A stretch of 64,000 nt of DNA from Cypionkella psychrotolerans (GTDB lineage Bacteria > Pseudomonadota > Alphaproteobacteria > Rhodobacterales > Rhodobacteraceae): contig NZ_LGIC01000086.1 of the NCBI RefSeq assembly GCF_001294535.1, forward strand, positions 1 through 64,000, read 5' to 3'. A program made the position numbers and the translations under genes. The notes beneath the pieces were generated by a model. The model ran no database searches and was not told the DNA's origin. It saw only the letters and a list, made by a program, of their open reading frames with translations. This document shows positions 56,882 to 64,000 of the stretch, piece by piece (the stretch's first letter is position 1; each line of letters starts with the position of its first letter).

Positions 56882-57997
56882 CTATTCCTCTGCTTTGGCG
56901 GTTGCCGCGAACCACTGCATTGGGTCCACTGGTTTCGCACCTTGCCTCAACTCTATGTAAAGCGTTTCCGTCTCGCGTCCGCCACTGCCTTCTTTCGCAG
57001 GCGCGAGAAGATCACCACTTCCCGCCGCCGCTCCGCCCATCAGGCCCAGCGCAGCACCTTTTGCGATCACTTCGCCCACTTCGCCATACACCTGATCGAG
57101 CCCGCCCATAACCATAAGATAGCCGCCGCCGGGTTCAATGATCATCACGTTTCCGTAGTCGAGCAGCGGACCGCGGTAGCGGATGGTCGCCGCCCAAGGG
57201 CTGGTGACTAGGGCTGCGGGCCGGGTGGCCAGCGTCATGCCGGGGCGGGTCACGCCGCGCACATCGGTTTCATTGGGTTTCAAAAGCAAAGTGCCCAGCG
57301 CGGGCAGATCGAGTTTACCCTGCTGATCGGCAAAGCTGGCGTTGCCGGTATCATCCAGCGCAAGGCCCGCCGCGAAGGCCTCTAGCGTATCCGCCGATTC
57401 CAGCAGGCCCCGCAGCACATTGGGGTCTTCGGTGAAACGCTTGGGCAATTTGGTGCGGTCTGACATGGCTTGGCTCAGGTCTGATCGCGCCACCTGTGCC
57501 GCAGCCAGCCCCTGCCCCAAGGTTTCCCCCGCCGCCTTCTGCAAGCGGCGCAGATCGGAGAGTTCTTGTAATTGCCCTTTCAGACCATTGACCTCTGCCT
57601 GCAACGCCGGGGTGACATCGGCCAGCATCATGCCAGAGCGCACCGTGCCCAGCGGCCCAGTCGGGTGCAGCAACAGCAGCGGCCCCGGTTCGGCATCAAT
57701 GCGGGAAAGCACCCCCAAAAGCTGCGCAATCCGGTCGCGTTTGGTCTGAAATTGTAGGGTCAGCGCGGTTTCGCGCAGTTCCGCCTGCCGCAAAGCTTCG
57801 CGCAATGCCGCCAGCCCCTCCTCATAAGCCTTGATGGTTTGGGTCAGCGCCGCAACCCGATCCTTCGCGCCTTCTGCCGCTTGCAACGCCGCCACCGCTT
57901 GCTGCAGCTCTGCACTCGCCTCAGCCGCATCCTCGGCCACGCCGCCCGCTGCCGCCGAGGCGGTCAGCATCACCAGCAGGGCAGCGATCCGGATCAT
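56882..57997 (-). CDS. envC: Murein hydrolase activator EnvC-like protein (degenerate LytM)
   Basis: A 371-residue exported protein: signal peptide (MIRIAALLVMLTASAAAGG), long coiled coil (about 25-210, Ala/Glu/Gln-rich), and a C-terminal LytM-like domain. The zinc ligands of active LytM enzymes are missing: the GxxHxGxD site reads GVTRPGMTLA, and the late HxH site reads VMGGL. This matches EnvC, which does not cut peptidoglycan itself but activates amidases at division. Its start overlaps the gpmI stop (ATGA). Confidence 0.85.
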   Translation of the reverse strand: MIRIAALLVMLTASAAAGGVAEDAAEASAELQQAVAALQAAEGAKDRVAALTQTIKAYEEGLAALREALRQAELRETALTLQFQTKRDRIAQLLGVLSRIDAEPGPLLLLHPTGPLGTVRSGMMLADVTPALQAEVNGLKGQLQELSDLRRLQKAAGETLGQGLAAAQVARSDLSQAMSDRTKLPKRFTEDPNVLRGLLESADTLEAFAAGLALDDTGNASFADQQGKLDLPALGTLLLKPNETDVRGVTRPGMTLATRPAALVTSPWAATIRYRGPLLDYGNVMIIEPGGGYLMVMGGLDQVYGEVGEVIAKGAALGLMGGAAAGSGDLLAPAKEGSGGRETETLYIELRQGAKPVDPMQWFAATAKAEE

Positions 57998-59514
57998 GCC
58001 AGCATAAGGCTCCGCCCGGTCATCTCAGGCGGCTGCGGCAGTTCCATCAACGCCAGAATCGTCGGGGCCAGATCGCCCAACCGTCCGCCATCACGCAACA
58101 CCGCCCCCGCAGGGCCGCCAACCAGCACAACCGGCACCGGATTGACGGTGTGCGAGGTGTGCGGGCCGCCCGTCACCGGATCAACCATCATCTCGCAGTT
58201 GCCATGATCGGCGGTGACGATCATGGCCCCACCCTTGGCTTCAAGCGCCACCAGCGCGCGACCCAGCCCAATATCCACCGCCTCGCAAGCCTTGATGGCT
58301 GCCGTCAAACTGCCGGTATGCCCGACCATATCCGGGTTGGCGAAGTTGACCACGATCAGATCATAGCCCTTCTCAATCGCCATCACGAGGTTATCGGACA
58401 CCTCAACCGAGGACATTTCCGGCTGCAAATCATAGGTTGCCACCTTCGGCGATTTCGGCATCGCGCGGTCTTCGCCCTCAAACGGCACCTCGCGACCGCC
58501 GTTCAGAAAGAAGGTGACATGCGGGTATTTCTCGGTCTCAGCGAGGCGAAACTGCGTCAGCCCCTGCTTGGCCACCCATTCGCCCAAGGTGTTGGAAATA
58601 CTGCGCTTCGGATAGGCCGTTGCCATATAAGCATTATGGTCTTCGGAATACTCCACCATCCCCAGCATCGCCGCCCATTCAGGCCTGTCGCCAGTGGCAA
58701 AGCCCGCAAACCCCGGAGCCGCCAGCGCCCCCAAAATCTCACGCGAGCGGTCCGAGCGGAAGTTCAGGCAAAACACCCCATCGCCATCAATCGCGCCTTC
58801 GTAGCCGTCGATCACCGTGGGCGCGATAAACTCGTCCATCTCACCCTTGGCATAAGACTGCGCCACCGCCTGCGCCGGGGTTTCAGCCCGTTCGCCATTG
58901 GCCATCACCATCGCATCATAGGCGCGCTGCACCCGTTCCCAGCGATTGTCGCGGTCCATAGCCCAATAGCGCCCGATCACCGTGGCAACCTTGGCGCCCG
59001 CTGGCAGTTGCACCATCAGCATGTCGATGAATTCCGCAGCCGACGAAGGCGACACATCGCGGCCATCGGTGATCGCATGCAGCGCGACAGGCACGCCCAA
59101 AGCCGTGATCGTGCGGCAGGCCGCAATCACATGGGTGATGTGGCCATGCACGCCGCCATCCGACACCATCCCGATCAGATGCGCTGTCCCCCCGCTGGCT
59201 TTCAGCTTGGCAACAAACTCCAACAGCGAAGGATTGGTGGCAAACGTGCCATCCTCCACCGCCAGATCAATCGCGCCCAGATCCATCGCCACCACCCGCC
59301 CCGCGCCGATATTGGTGTGCCCGACTTCCGAATTCCCCATCTGCCCGGTCGGCAAGCCCACATCCGGGCCAAAAGTGATCAGCGTCGAGTGCGGACACGT
59401 CGCCCAAATCCGGTTGAAGTTCGGCACATTGGCCTGCGCAGGCGCGCTAGAGGTCGGGTCAGCATTGATCCCCCAGCCATCCAAAATGCACAGAACAACG
59501 GGTTTGCGAGACAT
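57994..59514 (-). CDS. gpmI: 2,3-bisphosphoglycerate-independent phosphoglycerate mutase
   Basis: Interconverts 3- and 2-phosphoglycerate in glycolysis and gluconeogenesis. The 506-residue manganese enzyme begins KPVVLCILDGWGIN, has the phosphoserine motif GNSEVGHTNIGAGR (about 61-74), DGRDVSPSS, and the later HTGSLTAAIKACEAVD and TADHGNCEMM metal sites. ATG 59514 fits the family start; the longer frame is not conserved. It heads the gpmI-envC-ctpA run, each pair overlapping or close. Confidence 0.95.
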   Translation of the reverse strand: MSRKPVVLCILDGWGINADPTSSAPAQANVPNFNRIWATCPHSTLITFGPDVGLPTGQMGNSEVGHTNIGAGRVVAMDLGAIDLAVEDGTFATNPSLLEFVAKLKASGGTAHLIGMVSDGGVHGHITHVIAACRTITALGVPVALHAITDGRDVSPSSAAEFIDMLMVQLPAGAKVATVIGRYWAMDRDNRWERVQRAYDAMVMANGERAETPAQAVAQSYAKGEMDEFIAPTVIDGYEGAIDGDGVFCLNFRSDRSREILGALAAPGFAGFATGDRPEWAAMLGMVEYSEDHNAYMATAYPKRSISNTLGEWVAKQGLTQFRLAETEKYPHVTFFLNGGREVPFEGEDRAMPKSPKVATYDLQPEMSSVEVSDNLVMAIEKGYDLIVVNFANPDMVGHTGSLTAAIKACEAVDIGLGRALVALEAKGGAMIVTADHGNCEMMVDPVTGGPHTSHTVNPVPVVLVGGPAGAVLRDGGRLGDLAPTILALMELPQPPEMTGRSLMLA

Positions 59515-59588
59515 GAGGCGGCCTTTCCAATGCGTCAAACGCTTCTAGCGCTGCGATTGGCGCAGAGCAACGGTTGCGCGCTTTCCGA

Positions 59589-60503
59589 TTACAAGAGATC
59601 GTCAACGACGGGGATCGTGGCACCTTCGCCAAGTCGCCCCGACAGATTGACCACTTCCATGCACAAGAAATTAGCATCGGTTTCATAGATATGCCTGATT
59701 CCCGCAAGAATAGGGTCGCGGGTTGAAGGCCGCAGCGCGCAATAAGCCGCGCCATGAAGCGGCCAGCGAAAATCAAACCAGCCTGTGCGATCGCCATGCG
59801 CCATAGCGTTCAGCAACAAAATCGCAGTGCAGCCCTCAAAACCGGGGGAATTTGGGACATTTGCAGTAAGTTCGATGACCTCAGACGGATACCAGACTTC
59901 GCCTTCGGGAAATATCCCGTCACGCTTGCCGATTACATCCATCAGCGCAGCAAAGTGCTTTTCAATATCACACCCATGATCAGCCCCCGCCACCGCATGC
60001 AATTCATCCCGCCGCATGGATCGCGCGATGCGTAGCAACGACTCGGCAATCTCCGCAGGTTGGTGGGTCTGGCAGTCCGCATCAGTTGGCGGCATTTGCA
60101 ACTTGATAGCGCTCAGTTCGACGGCCCGCCTCAGTCCATTCGCCACCGCCGCCCGTAAAGTCGCAGGCCAATCGCGCAAGCGGTTGCAGGCGTCTTCCCA
60201 AGCCTCGGTCAACAATCCCGACACTCGCCGCCGTTGCAAAATATCCGTCAGCAGGACCACAACCGCCAGATCAAACCCCTCGGCTTGGGAGATCGCAATC
60301 GTCTCAAGCCCATCCAGCAAAGCCAAAGTCTCATCACACTGAAACCGAAACCCATCATCCCGCAGCCGTGCAAATGCCTCACCCGTCTCGCGCAGACCCA
60401 AACCCGAAGCCTCGGCGACAACAGCCAAATGCTGCGCCAGCAAAGGTTTCACATGATGCACAAGATCGCTGACCGCCTGCATGGTGCGAAAACTGTCGCT
60501 CAT
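59589..60503 (-). CDS. Hypothetical protein, 304 residues, unknown family
   Basis: A soluble, mainly helical protein I do not recognise. It begins MSDSFRTMQAVSDLVHHV and has a C-terminal part with many aromatic and His/Cys residues (HAVAGADHGCDIEKHF, GWFDFRWPLHGAAYCAL, NFLCMEVVNLSG). No signal peptide or membrane segment is visible. It separates gpmI from rlmH, a pair that is close together in relatives, so it is likely a lineage-specific insertion. Gap to rlmH is nine bases, so it is probably transcribed with it. Confidence 0.65.
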   Translation of the reverse strand: MSDSFRTMQAVSDLVHHVKPLLAQHLAVVAEASGLGLRETGEAFARLRDDGFRFQCDETLALLDGLETIAISQAEGFDLAVVVLLTDILQRRRVSGLLTEAWEDACNRLRDWPATLRAAVANGLRRAVELSAIKLQMPPTDADCQTHQPAEIAESLLRIARSMRRDELHAVAGADHGCDIEKHFAALMDVIGKRDGIFPEGEVWYPSEVIELTANVPNSPGFEGCTAILLLNAMAHGDRTGWFDFRWPLHGAAYCALRPSTRDPILAGIRHIYETDANFLCMEVVNLSGRLGEGATIPVVDDLL

Positions 60504-60512
60504 CCCCGCCCC

Positions 60513-60983
60513 CTATGCCCGATGATACGGCCCGCCGCCGAGAATCGTTGCAGCCCGATACAACTGCTCTGCCAGCATAACCCGCACCAGCATATGCGGC
60601 CAAACCATCCGCCCAAAGCTAAGGGAAAACCCCGCCTTCGCGCGCAGGCTGGGATCAATCCCATCCGCGCCGCCGATCACAAAGGCCACATCTTGCCGCC
60701 CGCCATCACGCCAGCCTGCGAGCATTTCGGCAAACTCCGGCGACGACAAAACCCGTCCCCGCTCATCAAGCGTCACAATCAGCGCGCCGCTCGGAATAGC
60801 GCGCTCCAGCAAAACCGCCTCTGCCGCCATGCCAAGGTTCTTCTTATCCTCAACCTCAAGCTCCGCCACCGGGCCAAGCCCCAAGGGCCGCCCGGTGCGG
60901 TCCAGCCGCGTGTAATAATCATCCACCAGATCGCGCTCAGGCCCAGCCCTCAGCCGCCCCACAGCACAAACATGCAGCCGCAA
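60513..60983 (-). CDS. rlmH: 23S rRNA pseudouridine-1915 N3-methyltransferase
   Basis: RlmH methylates pseudouridine 1915 in helix 69 of 23S rRNA, using the SPOUT fold. The 156-residue protein has LRLHVCAVGRLRAGPE-like start (TTG 60983, MRLHVCAVGRLRAG), LDERGRVLSSPEFAEML, the SAM knot region VAFVIGGADGIDPSLRAKA and the C-terminal SFGRMVWPHMLVRVMLAEQLYRA. The TTG start is three bases after the rsfS stop; no in-frame ATG fits the conserved N-terminus. Confidence 0.95.
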   Translation of the reverse strand: MRLHVCAVGRLRAGPERDLVDDYYTRLDRTGRPLGLGPVAELEVEDKKNLGMAAEAVLLERAIPSGALIVTLDERGRVLSSPEFAEMLAGWRDGGRQDVAFVIGGADGIDPSLRAKAGFSLSFGRMVWPHMLVRVMLAEQLYRAATILGGGPYHRA

Positions 60984-60986
60984 GGC

Positions 60987-61409
60987 TTATGCCCCGCGAT
61001 GCGCGCTTCCCGGAAGCCACATCTTTTCAAGATCATAGAACTCGCGCACTTCGGGGCGGAAGACATGGACGATCACATCGCCCGCATCAATCAGCACCCA
61101 ATCGCCGGTTTCCTTGCCTTCCATCTTGGCCGACAGGTGGAACTGCTCTTTCAAGCGATCCGCCAGCTTTTCAGAAATCGACGCCACTTGCCGCGACGAG
61201 CGACCCGAGCAGATCACCATGTAATCGGCCACATCCGAGCGGCCGCGCAGATCAATCTGCACGATGTCTTCGGCTTTATCGTCATCGACCGAGGCCAGCA
61301 CGGATGCCAGCAGATCTTCGGCGGTGTAATCATCAGAGGCGCGGGTGGCGCGCGGGCCAACCGGAAGGCCGGTGGCAGGATCAGAATGCGACAGGACAAC
61401 GTCCTCCAA
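60987..61409 (-). CDS. rsfS: Ribosomal silencing factor RsfS
   Basis: RsfS binds ribosomal protein L14 and blocks subunit joining in stationary phase or starvation. The 140-residue protein has an alphaproteobacterial N-terminal extension, then LASVLASVDDDKAEDIVQIDLRG, DYMVICSGRSSRQVASISEKLADRL and the close GDWVLIDAGDVIVHVFRPEVREFYDLEKMW (quoted in parts). TTG 61409 is the only convenient start in frame. Next is rlmH, so the two ribosome factors are co-expressed. Confidence 0.93.
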   Translation of the reverse strand: MEDVVLSHSDPATGLPVGPRATRASDDYTAEDLLASVLASVDDDKAEDIVQIDLRGRSDVADYMVICSGRSSRQVASISEKLADRLKEQFHLSAKMEGKETGDWVLIDAGDVIVHVFRPEVREFYDLEKMWLPGSAHRGA

Positions 61410-61439
61410 ATAGCGCGCCGATGCGGCCCCGGCACAGGG

Positions 61440-61541
61440 CTAATGCCAACCTATCATTGCAGGGCAACAATCTCAACGGCAGGCGAAGGCGCGCGTCTAT
61501 CCTGCCAAACGACGTTTCGCAAGGGCTTGGCTTGGCATTAG
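61440..61541. promoter_or_regulatory. Nested inverted repeats upstream of rsfS
   Basis: CTAATGCCAA (61440-61449) and TTGGCATTAG (61532-61541) are perfect 10-base arms 82 bases apart. Inside them GGCAGG (61478-61483) and CCTGCC (61501-61506) form a second pair. The whole could fold as one structured RNA of about 102 nt or act as two operator halves. On the minus strand TTGAGA and TAGGTT with 17 bases between look like a promoter for rsfS overlapping the left arm. Confidence 0.5.
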
Positions 61542-61623
61542 GGCAGCAGAGCTGACCAAAAAACAAGCAGTGAGCCATGCGCGTAACGCATGACGGCAAT
61601 ACTTCTCGCATACCTACACATCC

Positions 61624-61640
61624 ATGCTGCGATGCAGCAT
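61624..61640 (+). promoter_or_regulatory. Perfect hairpin before the DUF3563 gene
   Basis: ATGCTGC-GAT-GCAGCAT, seven-base arms and three-base loop, ends 35 bases before the start codon. It could be an operator or a leader hairpin. ATGCG-CGTAA-CGCAT at about 61577-61591 is a weaker pair further upstream. Confidence 0.45.
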
Positions 61641-61675
61641 ATTACCGTCAGGGAGGGAACAACGGAGTAAACACC

Positions 61676-61816
61676 ATGAATAAGTTCCTTAAACTGCTGC
61701 CGCGTCGCAAAACCCGCCATGAGGCAGAACTTGAATACCTAAACGACGCTGTCAGCATCTATGATCTGGAATGCCGTGAGCGCGAGATCGAACGCGGCCG
61801 TTTCGCGCAGTTCTGA
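61676..61816 (+). CDS. DUF3563 family micro-protein
   Basis: A 46-residue basic-acidic helical protein. It has the DUF3563 pattern: a short basic start (NKFLKLLPRRKTRHEAE), then YLNDAVSIYDLECREREIERG, the conserved D-L-E-x-R core, and ends FAQF. Function is unknown. ATG 61676 has CGGAG nine bases upstream; longer frames are unlikely. It has its own upstream hairpin and is followed by a stable hairpin, so it is a stand-alone gene. Confidence 0.8.
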   Translation: MNKFLKLLPRRKTRHEAELEYLNDAVSIYDLECREREIERGRFAQF

Positions 61817-62132
61817 TCGCCCCATTCTGACCGACGCTACCGACGACAAGCTAAATCTGCATCGGGGGCGCACCCGCCCCCGGATGCCCGAGTTGGCCGC
61901 TCAATCTCGGCTACACCCCTATATATGTCTCTGCCTCGACCCTTGCTTGCAAGGCGCGATGGGCGTATATGCCCCACATGATCCGGTTTTTTGACATCGC
62001 TGACCATGACCGCCTGCCGTGGCGGTTTTACGGGGCCACCCGCGCCATTCTTGCGCACGTCTGATCGGTTTTGAGGGGCACGCGCCCCCGCCTCACGCAT
62101 TCCCCCTTTCCAAACCCGAGGATGAGCCAGCC
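61817..62132 (+). promoter_or_regulatory. 316-bp leuC upstream region with a possible small leader ORF
   Basis: This gap holds a GC-rich hairpin at 61859-61887, a CCTTGC-TT-GCAAGG palindrome near 61950, and an open frame of 28 codons at 61978-62064 starting ATGATCCGG and ending TGA before a GGGGC-ACGC-GCCCC hairpin. The frame has only two leucine codons, so it does not look like a classic leu attenuator peptide. Nothing else is seen. Confidence 0.4.
61859..61887 (+). terminator. GC-rich hairpin after the DUF3563 gene
   Basis: GCATC-G-GGGGCG pairs with CGCCCC-C-GGATGC apart from one bulge, 42 bases after the DUF3563 stop. It lacks a T-run, so it may pause or protect the RNA rather than terminate. 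Confidence 0.5.
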
Positions 62133-63551
62133 ATGACCGCTCGCACGCTCTATGACAAAATCTGGGACGATCACGTCGTCCATCAGGCCGATGACGGCAC
62201 CTGTCTGCTGTATATCGACCGCCATCTGGTGCATGAAGTCACCTCGCCGCAAGCCTTTGAAGGCCTGCGGATGACGGGTCGCAAAGTGCGCGCGCCGGAA
62301 AAAACCATTGCCGTGCCGGACCATAACGTGCCGACCACTTTGGACCGCGCCAATGCCGCGACGATGACCGAAGACAGCCGGATTCAGGTGCAAGCTTTGG
62401 ACCAGAATGCCAAGGATTTCGGCATTCACTACTACCCGGTGTCAGACGTGCGCCAAGGCATCGTGCATATCGTCGGACCGGAGCAGGGTTGGACGCTGCC
62501 CGGTATGACCGTGGTCTGTGGCGATTCGCACACCGCCACCCATGGCGCGTTCGGCTCGTTGGCGCATGGCATCGGCACTTCGGAAGTCGAGCACGTGCTG
62601 GCGACGCAAACGCTGATCCAGCGCAAGGCCAAGAACTTCAAGGTCGAAATCACCGGATCCCTGCGCCCCGGCGTCACCGCCAAAGACATCACCATGGCGG
62701 TGATCGGGGAAACTGGCACCGCAGGCGGCACTGGCTATGTCATTGAATACTGTGGCCAAGCCATCCGCGAGCTGTCAATGGAAGGCCGCATGACGGTCTG
62801 TAACATGGCGATTGAGGGCGGCGCGCGCGCTGGCCTGATCGCGCCGGATGAGAAAACCTACGCCTATTGCATGGGCCGCCCGCACGCGCCGAAAGGCGCT
62901 GCGTGGGAGGCGGCTTTGGCCTATTGGAAGACGCTTTTCACCGACGAAGGCGCGTTTTTCGACAAGGTGGTGACGATCAAGGCCGAAGATATTGCGCCCT
63001 TGGTGACGTGGGGCACCTCGCCCGAAGACGTGCTGCCGATCACAGCCGTGGTGCCCTCGCCCAGCGATTTCACCGGCGGCAAGGTCGAAGCCGTCCAGCG
63101 CGCCTTGGACTATATGGGCCTCGTTCCCGGCCAAAAACTGTCGGACATCAAGATCGACACCGTGTTCATCGGCTCTTGCACCAATGGCCGGATCGAAGAT
63201 CTTCGGGCGGCTGCGGCGATCCTGAAGGGCAAGAAGAAGAAAGACGGCCTCCGCGCGATGGTCGTTCCGGGTTCGGGCCTTGTGCGGGCGCAGGCAGAGG
63301 CCGAAGGTCTGGCGCAGATTTTCATCGACGCGGGCTTTGAATGGCGTCTGGCGGGCTGCTCAATGTGCCTCGCGATGAACCCCGACCAACTGGCACCGGG
63401 CGAGCGGTGTGCCGCCACCTCCAACCGCAACTTCGAAGGCCGTCAGGGTCGCGGAGGCCGCACCCACCTGCTCTCCCCCGGCATGGCCGCCGCCGCCGCA
63501 ATCACCGGTCATCTGACCGATGTGCGCGAGATGATGGCAGAGACGGTTTAA
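62133..63551 (+). CDS. leuC: 3-isopropylmalate dehydratase large subunit
   Basis: With LeuD it isomerises 2- to 3-isopropylmalate in leucine synthesis. The 472-residue aconitase-type protein begins [16 protein letters not shown] and has [27 protein letters not shown], and the iron-sulfur cluster cysteines in FIGSCTNGR and in SMCLAMN near the C-terminus, with the usual NRNFEGRQG closing motif. ATG 62133 matches the family start. leuD follows with a 12-base gap. Confidence 0.96.
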   Translation: MTARTLYDKIWDDHVVHQADDGTCLLYIDRHLVHEVTSPQAFEGLRMTGRKVRAPEKTIAVPDHNVPTTLDRANAATMTEDSRIQVQALDQNAKDFGIHYYPVSDVRQGIVHIVGPEQGWTLPGMTVVCGDSHTATHGAFGSLAHGIGTSEVEHVLATQTLIQRKAKNFKVEITGSLRPGVTAKDITMAVIGETGTAGGTGYVIEYCGQAIRELSMEGRMTVCNMAIEGGARAGLIAPDEKTYAYCMGRPHAPKGAAWEAALAYWKTLFTDEGAFFDKVVTIKAEDIAPLVTWGTSPEDVLPITAVVPSPSDFTGGKVEAVQRALDYMGLVPGQKLSDIKIDTVFIGSCTNGRIEDLRAAAAILKGKKKKDGLRAMVVPGSGLVRAQAEAEGLAQIFIDAGFEWRLAGCSMCLAMNPDQLAPGERCAATSNRNFEGRQGRGGRTHLLSPGMAAAAAITGHLTDVREMMAETV

Positions 63552-63563
63552 GGAGCTATAAAG

Positions 63564-64000
63564 ATGGATAAATTCACCACCCTCACCGGGATCGCGGCAC
63601 CGATGCCCTTGGTTAATATCGACACCGATATGATCATCCCCAAGCAGTTCCTGAAAACCATCAAGCGCTCGGGCCTTGGCGTCAATCTGTTCGACGAGAT
63701 GCGCTACAATCTCGACGGCAGCGAGATCGCCGATTTCGTGCTGAACCAGCCCGCCTATCGTAAGGCCGAGATCATCGTGGCGGGCGATAACTTCGGTTGC
63801 GGCTCTTCGCGCGAACATGCGCCTTGGGCTTTGCTGGATTTCGGCATCCGCTGCGTCATCGCCACCTCTTTCGCCGATATCTTCTACAACAACTGCTTCA
63901 AGAACGGCATCCTGCCGATCGTGATGCCGCAAGAGGTTGTCGACATCCTGATGGCCGATGCCAAAAAGGGCGCCAATGCGCGGCAGACCATTGACCTGAT
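63564..64000 (+). CDS. leuD: 3-isopropylmalate dehydratase small subunit (cut by the window end)
   Basis: The first 145 codons of LeuD are present; the rest lies beyond 64000. It starts [18 protein letters not shown] at ATG 63564, with AAGGAG nine bases upstream, and shows [35 protein letters not shown] (the substrate-binding swivel loop) and [16 protein letters not shown]. It forms the heterodimer with LeuC. Confidence 0.95.
   Translation, partial: MDKFTTLTGIAAPMPLVNIDTDMIIPKQFLKTIKRSGLGVNLFDEMRYNLDGSEIADFVLNQPAYRKAEIIVAGDNFGCGSSREHAPWALLDFGIRCVIATSFADIFYNNCFKNGILPIVMPQEVVDILMADAKKGANARQTIDL

Noticed and set aside
56882-57997. EnvC-like gene as an active LytM peptidase
   Set aside because: The zinc-binding histidines and aspartate of active LytM enzymes are missing; the protein fits the non-catalytic activator type.
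58150-59688. A 512-codon open frame opposite gpmI
   Set aside because: It is antisense to a gene with all the expected motifs, and its His/Arg-rich translation is typical of shadow frames.
60234-61541. A 435-codon plus-strand open frame spanning the unknown gene, rlmH and rsfS
   Set aside because: Two of the three genes it covers are conserved ribosome factors on the other strand, and the frame has no recognisable domain.

Overview
The window is a chromosomal segment of an alphaproteobacterium of the Rhodobacteraceae (Rhodobacter/Roseobacter group). The assignment rests on gene content and order: DUF4170-waaA-lpxK, a twin-TM small protein next to a PduO-type adenosyltransferase, a DUF6473 protein beside etfBA, the chvI-chvG-hprK-rapZ-EIIA-HPr array divergent from pckA, methylsuccinyl-CoA dehydrogenase of the ethylmalonyl-CoA pathway, rpoZ-rsh-DUF2062-pdxJ-acpS-lepB-rnc-era-DUF1491-recO, and rsfS-rlmH-gpmI-envC-ctpA-rppH. 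I cannot name the genus. Almost all of the window is core genome. I see no rRNA, tRNA, CRISPR array or prophage.

Layout. 1-1140: an IS5/IS427-type insertion sequence with a -1 frameshifted transposase and a CTAG target duplication interrupts a small AT-rich gene. 1200-5370: a 2OG-Fe(II) oxygenase, the lipid A genes lpxK and a divergent waaA, DUF4170, and KDG kinase. 5430-14000: parC, an SH3 protein, an SDR, the cobalamin adenosyltransferase, ETF, DUF6473, and 3-hydroxybutyryl-CoA dehydrogenase. 13980-21300: an acyltransferase, the regulatory PTS (HPr, EIIA, RapZ, HprK) joined to the ChvG/ChvI two-component system, then pckA behind a long, repeat-rich control region. 21480-27060: a TauE-type exporter, mcd, an MFS transporter, recO, a Pr6Pr membrane protein, and DUF1491. 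27180-35540: a long minus-strand housekeeping run (era, rnc, lepB, acpS, pdxJ, DUF2062, rsh, rpoZ, folK), split by an opposite-strand blue-copper protein gene that has its own candidate FNR-type site. 35680-38350: a NYN protein, a YcxB-like protein, ispH and rnhA.

38345-43920 is the most accessory-looking block. It holds four glycosyltransferases (one fused to a methyltransferase-like domain) and an FkbM methyltransferase, and probably makes a surface glycan. 43970-50500: a TetR-like regulator, a stress membrane protein, an EVE protein, a four-gene coupled array of fmt and three peptide deformylase homologues (one lacking the catalytic residues), a PatB C-S lyase, and small unknown genes. 50501-64000: smc, GFA and GNAT proteins, rppH, ctpA, envC, gpmI, an unknown 304-residue protein, rlmH, rsfS, a DUF3563 micro-protein, leuC and a truncated leuD.

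No new defence or mobile system is visible. The points most worth following are the repeated half-sites between chvI and pckA, the catalytically dead deformylase paralogue, the WaaA homologue without its usual catalytic glutamate, two identical 16-bp palindromes placed directly after stop codons, paired perfect hairpins after era, and the glycan locus.
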